From an uncultured Collinsella sp. (GTDB lineage Bacteria > Actinomycetota > Coriobacteriia > Coriobacteriales > Coriobacteriaceae): 64,000 bases of DNA. Positions 33,653 through 42,212 of this stretch are shown piece by piece (position 1 is the first letter of the stretch; each line of letters starts with the position of its first letter). Made by a program: the position numbers and the translations under genes. The notes under the pieces were generated by a model. It had not been told where the DNA came from. It worked only from the letters and a program-made list of their open reading frames with translations, and ran no database searches. Location of the stretch: the NCBI GenBank assembly GCA_900541205.1, contig UQIV01000004.1, positions 43,277-107,276 of the forward strand. Reading direction: 5' to 3'.

Positions 33653-35281
33653 CTACAGCGAGTCGATAAAGCGCTGTTGGGCGGCGCGTCCTGCCTCGTT
33701 CCACTTAAAGACGCCGGCGTTGTCGAGCACGTGGCCAAACACCACGCCGACCTCCTCGTGCAGGATATCGATGGCGTTGTCGGCCGTAAGCTCGTCGGCG
33801 CGGCGAGCAAAGACGTCCTCGGCCCACGCGGCATGGCTGCGACAAAGATTATCGCCCTCGAGCGCACCGGCAAGATCGTAGCTGGCATCGACCTTGGCTG
33901 CCAGCAGATGCTCACGGACAGCGCCAAGCTCGGGAACCAGGCGCGGCGGCAGAATGGCCAGGCCCATGACCTCGATCAGGCCGATGTTCTCCTTCTTAAT
34001 GTGGTGGTACTCGGCATGCGGGTGGAAAACGCCTAGCGGGTGCTCGTCGGTCGTGATATTGCAGCGAAGCGCCAGGTAGGCCTCGTAGATTTCGCCGCCG
34101 GCATTTCCGCGAGAGTCGACGCGGCGGATGACGGGCGTCACGGTGTTGTGCGCCACGCCATCGGCTGTGTACGCGATGACGCCCACAGACTCATCGGTCC
34201 ACTCGCGCCAGGCGAGGATAATCTTCTCGGCAGCGTCGAGCAGCTGGGCGCGGTCATGCGAGCGCAGGCGCAGCACCGAGAGCGGCCACTGCAGCACGGT
34301 ACCGCTGACCTGGTCAAAACCGGGCACGCTAAACTGCGAGACCTCGGCGGCATGCATCATGGGGAACTCGTGCGAGCCGCCCTGGAAGTGGTCGTGCGAC
34401 AAGATCGAGCCGCCCACGATAGGCAGGTCGGCGTTGGAGCCAATAAAGTAGTGCGGGAACAGGTCGACAAAGTCGAGCAGGCAGGTCAGACCCTTGCGGT
34501 CCACGTGCATCGGGCGATGCTCGGAGCTCATCGTGATGCAGTGCTCGTTAAAATACGCATACGGGCTGTACTGGAAACCCCAGCGCTCGCCGTCGAGCTG
34601 GATGGGGATAACGCGCAGATTCTGGCGGGCGGGGTGAGCGCCACCGTCGGCTGCGGCGGAGCGTCCAGGGTAGCCCTCGTTCTCGATGCACAGCTGACAG
34701 GCGGGATACTTCTCGCCCGTGTTCTTTGCGGCGCCGGCCGCGGCAATGTCGCGCGGATCCTTTTCGGGCTTTGACAGGTTGATGGTGATCTCCAGGTCGC
34801 CCCAGTTGGTGGGGGTGCTCCATTTGATATTGCGCGCGATGGCGGCACGACGCACGTAGCCGGCGTCGCAGCACAGACCGTAGAACCAGTCGGTCGCGGC
34901 GCGGGGCTCGTTGACGCCCATACGGCCGTTGAATTCCTCGTTTACAACCGAAGGCCTCGGCATCAGCACACCCATGATGCGCATGGCGATGCGATCGCGG
35001 CCCGATGCCGTATCCTCGGCAGCACCGTTGGCAACGGCGGCCTCGGAAAGCGCGGCAAGCGTGCCCTCCAGGTCAAAATCGGGGAGCGTATCGGGGTGCA
35101 AGAGCGATAGTTTCTCAACCTGGAGCGCCCAGGCCATGTCGAGCGCCGGGCCCGTAGCACCGATGCACTCCAGAATGGTGTTGTATGCCCAGATGCGATC
35201 GTCCTGTCGGATCATCGATCGATGGATGGCATACTCAATCAAGCCCTGCGCAGCCTCGCGCACGTCGGTCATTACAGCCAT
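33653..35281 (-). CDS. galT: UDP-glucose--hexose-1-phosphate uridylyltransferase (class II GalT)
   Basis: A 542-residue GalT of the firmicute/actinobacterial type, slightly longer than the usual ~500. It exchanges UMP between UDP-glucose and galactose-1-P. Typical stretches are EEFNGRMGVNEPRAATDWFY, QYSPYAYFNEHCI, GGSILSHDHFQGGSHEFPM with the His-rich active-site region, and GVFHPHAEYHHIKKENIGLIEVMG. Its start overlaps the end of galK by 10 bases, so the two are translationally coupled. UDP-galactose 4-epimerase is not in the window. Confidence 0.92.
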   Translation of the reverse strand: MAVMTDVREAAQGLIEYAIHRSMIRQDDRIWAYNTILECIGATGPALDMAWALQVEKLSLLHPDTLPDFDLEGTLAALSEAAVANGAAEDTASGRDRIAMRIMGVLMPRPSVVNEEFNGRMGVNEPRAATDWFYGLCCDAGYVRRAAIARNIKWSTPTNWGDLEITINLSKPEKDPRDIAAAGAAKNTGEKYPACQLCIENEGYPGRSAAADGGAHPARQNLRVIPIQLDGERWGFQYSPYAYFNEHCITMSSEHRPMHVDRKGLTCLLDFVDLFPHYFIGSNADLPIVGGSILSHDHFQGGSHEFPMMHAAEVSQFSVPGFDQVSGTVLQWPLSVLRLRSHDRAQLLDAAEKIILAWREWTDESVGVIAYTADGVAHNTVTPVIRRVDSRGNAGGEIYEAYLALRCNITTDEHPLGVFHPHAEYHHIKKENIGLIEVMGLAILPPRLVPELGAVREHLLAAKVDASYDLAGALEGDNLCRSHAAWAEDVFARRADELTADNAIDILHEEVGVVFGHVLDNAGVFKWNEAGRAAQQRFIDSL

Positions 35282-36477
35282 GCCGCGTAAGCCCCCTTGT
35301 CAGTAATTGCGTAGTGGCGGGCAGAGCCTTCGCCCAGCCAGCTGTTCATCTTGGTGATAAAGGTGTCGACCAGGTCGAGCGGCACGAAGGCCTGGATGGT
35401 GCCACCAAAGCCGCCACCGTGGATACGGACGGCGCCGCGGCCGTCGAGCACGTGCTCGGCCAGCGCCAGGGCATACATGGAAGGCTGCTCGGCACCCAGT
35501 TTGGCAACAACATTCTGCAGGTACATGGCAGAGCTGGCGCCGGACTCGCGCGTCAGGACCAGGAACTGGTCGATGTCGCCGGCGTTCAGGGCTGCCCAGC
35601 GCTTGTCGACCAAGCCGTTTTCGTACCAGTAGTGAACGGCGCGCAGGCAGGCACGGTCACCCAGCTTGGCGCGCAGCTCGGGGAGCTTGGCGTCAAAGTC
35701 GGCAACGTCGACCTCGCACAGGCGTGCCTTGCCAAACTCGGCAGCGACGTCCTGCATCTCGCGCGGAACGGCGGCGTAGTCGTCGGTGGCGGCCACGTGG
35801 TCGGCACCGACCTTAACGAGCACGAGCGCGTAGCCGTGATCCTCAAAGTTGAGCTCGAGCTTCTGGGTTATAGGCTGAGCCTGGTCCTCAAAGTCCATGT
35901 AGGCAAGGCCGCCCAGGCACACGGCTGCCTGATCCATAAGACCGCAGGGCTTGCCGTAATAGTTGTTCTCGGTGCGCTGGCTCATCTGGGCGAGCGCGAC
36001 AGGCTCGATGGCGGGTGCGCCCCAGAGGGTTTCCATGGCACGACCGTACGCGGCCTCGACGGCAGCGGAGCTGGATAGGCCGCCGCCCGAAGGGACGGAG
36101 CAGGTAAAGGCGAAGTCGAAGCCCTTGGGCTCAACACCAAGTGCTGCGATCTCGTGGGCCATACCGCGGACGAGGCTCGCGGACGTGCCCTTCTCGGACT
36201 CCTGAACGTTTAGCGTGTCGAGCGCGATCTCAAACGTAGGATAGCCCTCGTCGGCGACGCGAATCTTGTTGGAGTCGGTTGCCACGGCGATGCCGTCGAC
36301 GGCGACATCGAGCGAGCCGGCGATAACGTGGCCGCCCTCGTGGTCGGTGTGGTTGCCGCTGATCTCGGAACGGCCGGGCGCGTGCACGTAGAGCACCTGG
36401 CGGTCGCCGATGGGGCCAAACTCCTCCTCAAACAGCTTGGTGAGCGTGGCGAATGTCTTTTCGTCGGGGGTGGTCAT
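35272..36477 (-). CDS. galK: Galactokinase
   Basis: A 401-residue GHMP-family kinase that phosphorylates alpha-galactose at C1. The three family motifs are present: APGRSEISGNHTDHEGGHVI near the N terminus, the ATP loop VPSGGGLSSSAAVEAA, and the C-terminal VRIHGGGFGGTIQAFV. I chose the ATG at 36477 (MTTPDEK), which has GGAAAGGAC upstream; a start 24 codons earlier lies in the operator region. It heads the galK-galT operon and is divergent from the LacI gene at 36816. Confidence 0.94.
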   Translation of the reverse strand: MTTPDEKTFATLTKLFEEEFGPIGDRQVLYVHAPGRSEISGNHTDHEGGHVIAGSLDVAVDGIAVATDSNKIRVADEGYPTFEIALDTLNVQESEKGTSASLVRGMAHEIAALGVEPKGFDFAFTCSVPSGGGLSSSAAVEAAYGRAMETLWGAPAIEPVALAQMSQRTENNYYGKPCGLMDQAAVCLGGLAYMDFEDQAQPITQKLELNFEDHGYALVLVKVGADHVAATDDYAAVPREMQDVAAEFGKARLCEVDVADFDAKLPELRAKLGDRACLRAVHYWYENGLVDKRWAALNAGDIDQFLVLTRESGASSAMYLQNVVAKLGAEQPSMYALALAEHVLDGRGAVRIHGGGFGGTIQAFVPLDLVDTFITKMNSWLGEGSARHYAITDKGAYAAWL

Positions 36478-36520
36478 GGGAGTCCTTTCCTTGGCGCGCA
36501 CGGGTGGGTTTTGCGTCGTT

Positions 36521-36723
36521 ATGAGTACGTTAACAACTTGAAGCGGCATGAACCAAGTGTTTGCGATACCGCACGTTACGGGCTATGTTAACGTACTCAT
36601 AACACATCGCTTGTCACTTTTTGAGAATCTGGTAATCGGTAGAAATTCAGCCGTGAACGGTACTGCCGTATGGACTTATAAAGCAGAAGAGATGCAGATA
36701 GAAAAAGTAGAGTACGTTAACAT
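36521..36723. promoter_or_regulatory. LacI operators of galKT and GTGAACGGT element
   Basis: The 338-base divergent region holds ATGAGTACGTTAACAA (36521-36536), ATGTTAACGTACTCAT (36585-36600) and TAGAGTACGTTAACAT (36708-36723). They are copies of ATGAGTACGTTAACAT in both orientations. A GTGAACGGTACTG element lies at 36653-36665. Confidence 0.78.
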
Positions 36724-36815
36724 GCGTCCGACGATAGCGGGCCTCGGCGCGGGATGTATTTCTGCCCGGGCCGGCATTCACGCTATTCAGATCTCGCAAG
36801 GGTGAAGGTGATCCT

Positions 36816-37847
36816 GTGGCAAGGCGCCCGTCCAACGATACCAGTTCGCGTCCGGTCTCCATGGCTGACGTCGCCCGCGCTGCCGGCGTTTCGCAGCAGA
36901 CGGTTTCGCGCGTCGCCAACGGCTTGCCCAACGTTAACGAGCAGACGCGCCAGCGCGTGCAGGCCGCTATGCAAGAGCTCGGCTTTCGTCCGAGTTATGC
37001 CGGTCGCTCGCTGCGCGACGGCCGTTACCATTCGGTCGGCCTATGCATCAACGATGTCACAAAGTTTGGCAACCTCTCAATGATCGACGGCATCGCCAGC
37101 GCTGCTCGCGAGCATAATTGCGCCATCACGCTGGTCGAGATGTCCAAGACCGAGGAATTCTCGCTTGCCGAGGCCACACGTCGTATGGCCGCGCTGCCCG
37201 TGGACGGTATCATCATCGGCATGAGCCGCATGGCGCCCGATTTTGAGACGTTTGATCCACTGCCGGGCATTGGCACGGTCATCGTTACCATGTACGCGCA
37301 CCCGCGCGTGACCACGGTCGACTCCGACCATTACGGCTGCTCGCTCTTGCTTATGGATCACTTGTTTGAGCTGGGGCACGAGCAGATTCGCTATATTGGC
37401 GGCCCGTCGTTCTCGGTCGACGAGCAATTTCGTCGCGCTGGCTGGCAGGATGCGCTCGAGCGTAAGCACATTCAGCCGCAGGCGCCGCTCGAGGGCGACT
37501 GGTCTGCCAACAGCGGTTACGAGGCCGGCAGATATCTGGCCGAGCACGACCGCACCATGACGGCGATTTACGCGGCAAACGACCAGATGGCAAATGGCGC
37601 GATTGCCGCGCTGCGCGATAGCGGTCTGCGCGTGCCCGAGGACGTGAGCGTGGTGGGTGTCGACGATTCGCTCGATGATTTTGTCGCGCATAACGAGCTT
37701 ACGACCGTTCGATTCGACTTGCATCAACGTGGGCGCGAGGTGTTTGAGCATGCGGTTCCCGAGGCGGGTACGGCGGGCAAAACCGTTGCCATTCGTATTC
37801 CCGGCCAGCTCATTATTCGACATAGCACGGCGATACCACGCTCATAG
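36816..37847 (+). CDS. LacI-family regulator of galKT (GalR-like)
   Basis: A 343-residue LacI/GalR repressor: HTH MADVARAAGVSQQTVSRVANG with Q-Q at the specificity positions, hinge YAGRSLRDGRY, sensor domain with MYAHPRVTTVDSDHYG and VPEDVSVVGVDDS. It begins at GTG after GGGTGAAGG. Divergence from galK with three ATGAGTACGTTAACA sites between them indicates that it controls galK-galT and itself, presumably in response to galactose or a phosphorylated form. Confidence 0.9.
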   Translation: MARRPSNDTSSRPVSMADVARAAGVSQQTVSRVANGLPNVNEQTRQRVQAAMQELGFRPSYAGRSLRDGRYHSVGLCINDVTKFGNLSMIDGIASAAREHNCAITLVEMSKTEEFSLAEATRRMAALPVDGIIIGMSRMAPDFETFDPLPGIGTVIVTMYAHPRVTTVDSDHYGCSLLLMDHLFELGHEQIRYIGGPSFSVDEQFRRAGWQDALERKHIQPQAPLEGDWSANSGYEAGRYLAEHDRTMTAIYAANDQMANGAIAALRDSGLRVPEDVSVVGVDDSLDDFVAHNELTTVRFDLHQRGREVFEHAVPEAGTAGKTVAIRIPGQLIIRHSTAIPRS

Positions 37848-37976
37848 TTTGCGCAGGTAAACGGCGATTTATCGTATTTCAATAACAATCGGTAAGGATG
37901 CCGGCAGATAACAGTTGGAATGCTGCCGAGTGCTATGATAGACGGGCTCTTTTGTCTATCTAGGAGGCTTTGCCTG

Positions 37977-39137
37977 ATGGAGATCACCAAGGATATCCGC
38001 TACATTGGCGTCAACGATCACGACATTGACCTGTTCGAGGGCCAGTACGATGTGTCCGAGAATGGTATGGCATACAACAGCTACGTTATCTTGGGCGATA
38101 AAATCGCCGTCGCCGATTCGGTCGACGGTGGTTTTGTCGACGAGTGGCTCGGCAACCTCGAGGCCGTGCTCGATGGCCGTACGCCCGACTACCTGGTCGT
38201 CCATCACATGGAGCCCGATCACTCCGCCGGTATCGCTGCCTTTATGGAGCGCTATCCCCAGGCGCAGATCGTGGCAAGCATGGGCGCCTTCCGCATGATG
38301 GTCAACTACTTTGGCACCGACTACCCCGAGCGTAAGATGGTCGTCAAAGAGGGCGACGTGCTCGACCTGGGTGGCCACAGCCTAACGTTTGTCGGCGCCC
38401 CCAACGTGCACTGGCCCGAGGTGCTGTTCTCTTACGAGGCCACTGACAAGGTGCTCTTTAGTGCCGACGGTTTTGGCAAGTTCGGTGCTAACGACATCGA
38501 GGATCCCGAGGGCTGGGCTTGCGAAGCACGCCGCTACTACTTTGGCATCGTCGGTAAGTTCGGCAAGTTCGTGCAGGCCGTGCTTAAGAAGGCCGCCGAT
38601 CTGGATATCCAGATCATCTGCCCGCTCCACGGCCCCGTGCTGACCGAGAATCTGGGCTACTACCTCGACACTTACAACACCTGGTCGAGCTACCAGCCCG
38701 AGGACGAGGGTATCACGATCGCCTATGCGAGTGTGTATGGCCATCTGAAGGCTGCCGTCGAGGAGCTCGCATCTGCGCTCGAGGCCCGCGGCCAGAAGGT
38801 CTCCGTCTTTGACTTGGCTCGCGACGATATGGCCGAGGCCGTTGAGGACGCGTTCCGCTATGACCGTCTGGTGCTCGCCTCCATCACCTATCAGGGCGAG
38901 ATCTTCCCGTTCATGAGCACCTTTATCCATACGCTTGCCGAGCACGCCTATCAGAACCGTACGGTGGCACTCGTCGAGGCCGGCTCTTGGGCGCCCACCG
39001 CTGCCAAGGTTATGACCAAGGAACTCGAGGGCATGAATGACATCACTCTGGCGCAGAACAAGGTGACCGTGTTGGGTTCGCTCAACGACGCCTCGCGCGC
39101 TCAGATCGAGGCCCTCGCCGACGAGCTTTCCAAGTAG
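37977..39137 (+). CDS. Flavodiiron protein (A-type flavoprotein, FprA family)
   Basis: A 386-residue flavodiiron protein that reduces O2 to water or NO to N2O in anaerobes. The metallo-beta-lactamase domain (about 1-245) has the diiron ligands H77, E79, D81 and H82 in HHMEPDH, a further His in APNVHWPEV, the Asp in FSADGFGKFG, and H in PLHGPVL. The flavodoxin domain (about 250-386) begins TIAYASVYGHLKAAV. I chose the ATG at 37977 after AGGAGG. It is a single-gene unit, a likely oxygen-defence enzyme. Confidence 0.92.
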   Translation: MEITKDIRYIGVNDHDIDLFEGQYDVSENGMAYNSYVILGDKIAVADSVDGGFVDEWLGNLEAVLDGRTPDYLVVHHMEPDHSAGIAAFMERYPQAQIVASMGAFRMMVNYFGTDYPERKMVVKEGDVLDLGGHSLTFVGAPNVHWPEVLFSYEATDKVLFSADGFGKFGANDIEDPEGWACEARRYYFGIVGKFGKFVQAVLKKAADLDIQIICPLHGPVLTENLGYYLDTYNTWSSYQPEDEGITIAYASVYGHLKAAVEELASALEARGQKVSVFDLARDDMAEAVEDAFRYDRLVLASITYQGEIFPFMSTFIHTLAEHAYQNRTVALVEAGSWAPTAAKVMTKELEGMNDITLAQNKVTVLGSLNDASRAQIEALADELSK

Positions 39138-39159
39138 CGATATTTCGCTTTTAACGAGC

Positions 39160-39204
39160 AAAACCACCACAAAGGGGACAGGCACCTTTGTGGTGGTTTT
39201 TGTT
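39160..39204. terminator. Bidirectional terminator with REP-like core
   Basis: AACCACCACAAAGG and CCTTTGTGGTGGTT form a stem around GGACAGGCA, with an A-tract and T-tract on the two sides. It serves the convergent flavodiiron and DeoR genes. A broken copy of the left arm and core is at 47803-47828. Confidence 0.85.
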
Positions 39205-40007
39205 TAAGCGCCGGCGATGACGAGATTTGGGCGGGCGTCGTCGACGGTCTCGGCGAGTGAGGTGGCGACGGCGCCATCGGGATCACGGTCCATCACGATG
39301 GTGTCGACGTCGGTCAGCTCGGCAAAACGGTACATGCCGCGTCCGTTGACCTTACTGGCGTCCATGAGGGCGACGCTTTGATGGGCTGCGGCGATCATAG
39401 CCGTTTTGGTCTCGGCCATCTGGGGAAAGTCGGTCGTAAAACCGCAACGGGGGACAAAAGCGCCGGGGCACACGATGGCAAGGTCGGCGTGAACCGTTTG
39501 GAGCGCCTGCATAGTGAGCGGTCCGTACAGATAACGATGGCCTTTGCGCAGCGCCCCGCCCAGCATGACGACATCAACCGAGGGCATGCTCTCGTCGATG
39601 TAATCGGCAATGGTAATGTCGGCCGTGATGACGGTGATACCGTCGCGCTGATCGAGGAGCCGGACGAACTCGAGCGCCGTGGTGCCCGAGTCGACGAGCA
39701 GCGTGTCGCCGTCATTGACGAGCTCGATGGCGCTTTGCGCGATGGCCTGCTTGGCGGCGACGTTGACATTGATGCGGCGATCCTGCGTGGAAACGGTTAG
39801 GCGTTTGTGGAGCGATACGGCACCACCATGTGTGCGGCGCAGCTTGCCTGCTTCGGCGAGCGCGTCAAGGTCGGCGCGGGCGGTGACGGAGGACACGCTA
39901 AAGGTCTGGGCGATTTCTGCTACCTGCACCGAGGCATTATGATCGAGCATTTCCAAAATGGCGGTACGGCGTTCGTCGGCAAAGGCACGGTTGGTGGCTT
40001 GGGCCAT
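39204..40007 (-). CDS. DeoR-family regulator
   Basis: A 267-residue DeoR-family repressor. The HTH region (RRTAILEMLDHNASVQVAEIAQTFSVSSVTARADL, then LRRTHGGAV) is followed by the sugar-phosphate sensor domain with LLVDSGTTALEFV and FTTDFPQMAETKTAM. I chose the ATG at 40007 (MAQATNRAF) with GGAGCAAG upstream; the in-frame ATG at 40064 gives an odd leader. Divergence from the aldolase gene suggests that it controls it, as GatR/AgaR-type repressors do. Confidence 0.87.
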   Translation of the reverse strand: MAQATNRAFADERRTAILEMLDHNASVQVAEIAQTFSVSSVTARADLDALAEAGKLRRTHGGAVSLHKRLTVSTQDRRINVNVAAKQAIAQSAIELVNDGDTLLVDSGTTALEFVRLLDQRDGITVITADITIADYIDESMPSVDVVMLGGALRKGHRYLYGPLTMQALQTVHADLAIVCPGAFVPRCGFTTDFPQMAETKTAMIAAAHQSVALMDASKVNGRGMYRFAELTDVDTIVMDRDPDGAVATSLAETVDDARPNLVIAGA

Positions 40008-40101
40008 GCTTGCTCCATTCTCGGCTAAATTTGCAGGAATTGTGTTGACTCTATTTTCGTTCATTTTCTTTTTGAGTAAGAAAACACCTTTCGATTACTT
40101 A

Positions 40102-40117
40102 TCTTTTCTATAAAAGA
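40102..40117. promoter_or_regulatory. Candidate DeoR operator before the aldolase gene
   Basis: TCTTTTCTATAAAAGA is a near-perfect palindrome in the 334-base divergent region between the DeoR and aldolase genes. CTTTTTGAGTAAG and GATTACTTATC next to it (40069-40103) may be further half-sites. The rest of the gap shows no gene. Confidence 0.45.
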
Positions 40118-40341
40118 AAGATGATTCGCTTGAAAACTGCAATGTCGTATAGAGGGATCCGGCGCGAATCCCTTCCGTTTGCTTTTCAAAAACGAGTGTC
40201 TTGACCTGTGTGCCGGTGATATCTCATACGTGCGACGCCGTCGATTTTCATACAATGGGCGCAGCAAAACGCAAGGTAAAACGCCTTGTGAACAACTACG
40301 CCCGATGTCCAGATGCGGGCGAGGGAGAGGAGCAAACGCTC

Positions 40342-41199
40342 ATGGCACTTGTTACCACCGAAAAGATGCTCAAGGACGCTCAGGCCGGCCACTACGCCGT
40401 CGGCGCGTTCAACGTCGAGAACCTCGAGTTTGTTATGGCCGTTCTGGCCGCTGCCGAGGAAACCAAGTCCCCCGTCATCATGCAGACCACCCCGGGCACC
40501 ATCAAGACCGCTGGTCTGGACTACTTCTACGGCATGGTCAAGGCTGCCGCCGAGCGCGCTTCCGTGCCCGTCGCTCTGCACCTCGATCACGGCGATGGCT
40601 ATGACCGCTGCATGCAGGCTTTCCGCACTGGCTATACCTCTGTCATGATCGACGGCTCGCACGAGTCCTTCGAGGACAACATCGCTCTGACCAAGTCCGT
40701 CGCCGACGCTGGCCGCGCCATGGGCGTGCCCGTCGAGGCTGAGCTCGGTAAGGTTGGCGGCAAGGAGGACGACGGTCCCGCGGTTGAGGGCGAGAGCCCC
40801 TACACCGACCCTGCCGAGGCCAAGGAGTTCGTCGAGCGCACCGGCTGCACCTCCCTCGCTATTGGCGTTGGCACCAGCCACGGCGTGTACACGAGCGATC
40901 CGCACATCGAGCAGTCCGTGGTCAAGGCCATCCGCGACGCCGTCGACGTGCCGCTGGTTCTGCACGGCACCTCTGGTGTGCCCGATGAGCAGGTTGCCGA
41001 GGCTGTGAAGAACGGCATCTGCAAGGTTAACTACGCCACCGAGCTGCGTCAGGCCTACACCAAGGGCTTCATGGCCTACATGGCCGAGAACCCCGCCTGC
41101 TTCGATCCCAAGAAGCCGGCCAAGGAGGGCATGCGTGAGATCACCGAGCTGGTTAAGATCCGCATGACCAACCTCAACTCTGTGGGCAAAGCAGAGTAA
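40342..41199 (+). CDS. Class II ketose-bisphosphate aldolase (tagatose/fructose-1,6-bisphosphate)
   Basis: A 285-residue zinc-dependent aldolase of the GatY/KbaY/FbaA family. Visible motifs are GAFNVENLEFV, the Zn/active-site segment VALHLDHGDGYDRC, MIDGSHESFEDN, VEAELGKVGGKEDD, the Zn His in LAIGVGTSHGVY, and PLVLHGTSGVPDEQ and KVNYATELR for phosphate binding. It yields dihydroxyacetone phosphate and glyceraldehyde-3-P. I chose the ATG at 40342 after GGGAGAGG. No class I LacD is seen in the window, so this enzyme is the likely last step for LacC product; general glycolytic use is the alternative. Confidence 0.9.
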   Translation: MALVTTEKMLKDAQAGHYAVGAFNVENLEFVMAVLAAAEETKSPVIMQTTPGTIKTAGLDYFYGMVKAAAERASVPVALHLDHGDGYDRCMQAFRTGYTSVMIDGSHESFEDNIALTKSVADAGRAMGVPVEAELGKVGGKEDDGPAVEGESPYTDPAEAKEFVERTGCTSLAIGVGTSHGVYTSDPHIEQSVVKAIRDAVDVPLVLHGTSGVPDEQVAEAVKNGICKVNYATELRQAYTKGFMAYMAENPACFDPKKPAKEGMREITELVKIRMTNLNSVGKAE

Positions 41200-41223
41200 C
41201 AGCAAGGGTACTCTGATCCCACC

Positions 41224-41374
41224 GGACGGTTTGGGCGGGTCCCGTACTTAGTTTCCAAAACGTCCTCGCGCATGAAGGCCCCCGTTGTCTCGCTTCTTCG
41301 AAGCGTTGACAACGGGGGCCTTCGCGCTGCGGAATGATTTTGGAAACTAAGTACGGGACCCGCCCAAACCGTCC
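41224..41374. repeat. 151-bp nested perfect palindrome after the aldolase gene
   Basis: A 37-bp arm at 41224-41260 is exactly complementary to 41338-41374 (inner end GTTTCCAAAA / TTTTGGAAAC). Inside, 41274-41289 (GAAGGCCCCCGTTGTC) is exactly complementary to 41308-41323, and CGCTTC-TTC-GAAGCG (41291-41305) caps it. A diverged direct repeat of its right part follows at about 41435-41515. It fills the 333-base gap between the aldolase and HAD genes. Confidence 0.93.
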
Positions 41375-41532
41375 TGCTCAATCGCCCTTGTGGCGTTAGT
41401 GTCGGAAAAATAAGACGTTGCTTTTTGCCCCCTGCGGAAAGATTGGGGAACTAAGCCCTCGTCCCTCCCAGGTTGACCTACTCGAGGTCGTCGCCCTTGT
41501 GGCGTTGGGGCTGAAAGGGTGGGGCGCGGGGG

Positions 41533-42156
41533 TTACTTGGCTGTTAGGGTTAGTAGGTCGTTGGGGGTTTTGAGGTTGTAGGTGGCGTTTGGGATGTCTT
41601 GGTGTGATCCCCATGCCGCTCTGGCAAAACTGACCCCTGCCGAAGTTGCGCATTGTTCGTCGTAGACGGTGTCGCCAACGTAGACGACGTTGCCAGGATT
41701 CGCGCCCGTACGCCGGAGATATTCGAGCATGGGTGCGGGTGCGGGTTTATGTTCGGTTGTGTCTTCGACAAGGATGATGTGCTCAAAATACTTATCGAAG
41801 CCAAGGGGTGCAATTTCTTCTGCGTATTCGTCGCGCGCACGTGAGGAGACGATGCCAAGTTTGCAGCCGCTATCGGCGAGTGTTGTGATGACTTCAAGCA
41901 AACCTGGAAACACGCTGATGGTGCTTTTAAAGCTGGCGGCAACTTGGCACCAGCGATCCAACGTTGCCTGCGAGTAGATTCCAAGTTTCTCAAGGGCATC
42001 CTTGCCGGGTATGCCGAGGGCAAATTCAAGCTCGTGTCGGGGGAGCGTTTTGCCGGTTTCTTCTTGGACAATCTGGCCAAGCGATGACAGCACGCTTTCT
42101 TCTGTATCTGCCAATGTCCCATCAACGTCAAACACGATATAGTCAAAGTACTTCAT
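41533..42156 (-). CDS. HAD-superfamily phosphatase (phosphoglycolate phosphatase-like)
   Basis: A 207-residue HAD hydrolase. Motif I is VFDVDGTLADT near the start, motif II IVSSRAR, the conserved Lys is in EHKPAPAPMLEYL, and motif IV is YVGDTVYDEQ. The helical cap follows motif I. It dephosphorylates a small sugar phosphate or similar; substrate unknown. The AraC-family gene lies just upstream on the same strand (56 bases), so the two may be co-transcribed. Confidence 0.87.
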   Translation of the reverse strand: MKYFDYIVFDVDGTLADTEESVLSSLGQIVQEETGKTLPRHELEFALGIPGKDALEKLGIYSQATLDRWCQVAASFKSTISVFPGLLEVITTLADSGCKLGIVSSRARDEYAEEIAPLGFDKYFEHIILVEDTTEHKPAPAPMLEYLRRTGANPGNVVYVGDTVYDEQCATSAGVSFARAAWGSHQDIPNATYNLKTPNDLLTLTAK

Positions 42157-42212
42157 ATAGTAGCTCCTATCCGTTGTTTGCCTGCAAGTTTGATGCAGTG
42201 ACAGAAAAAGGG

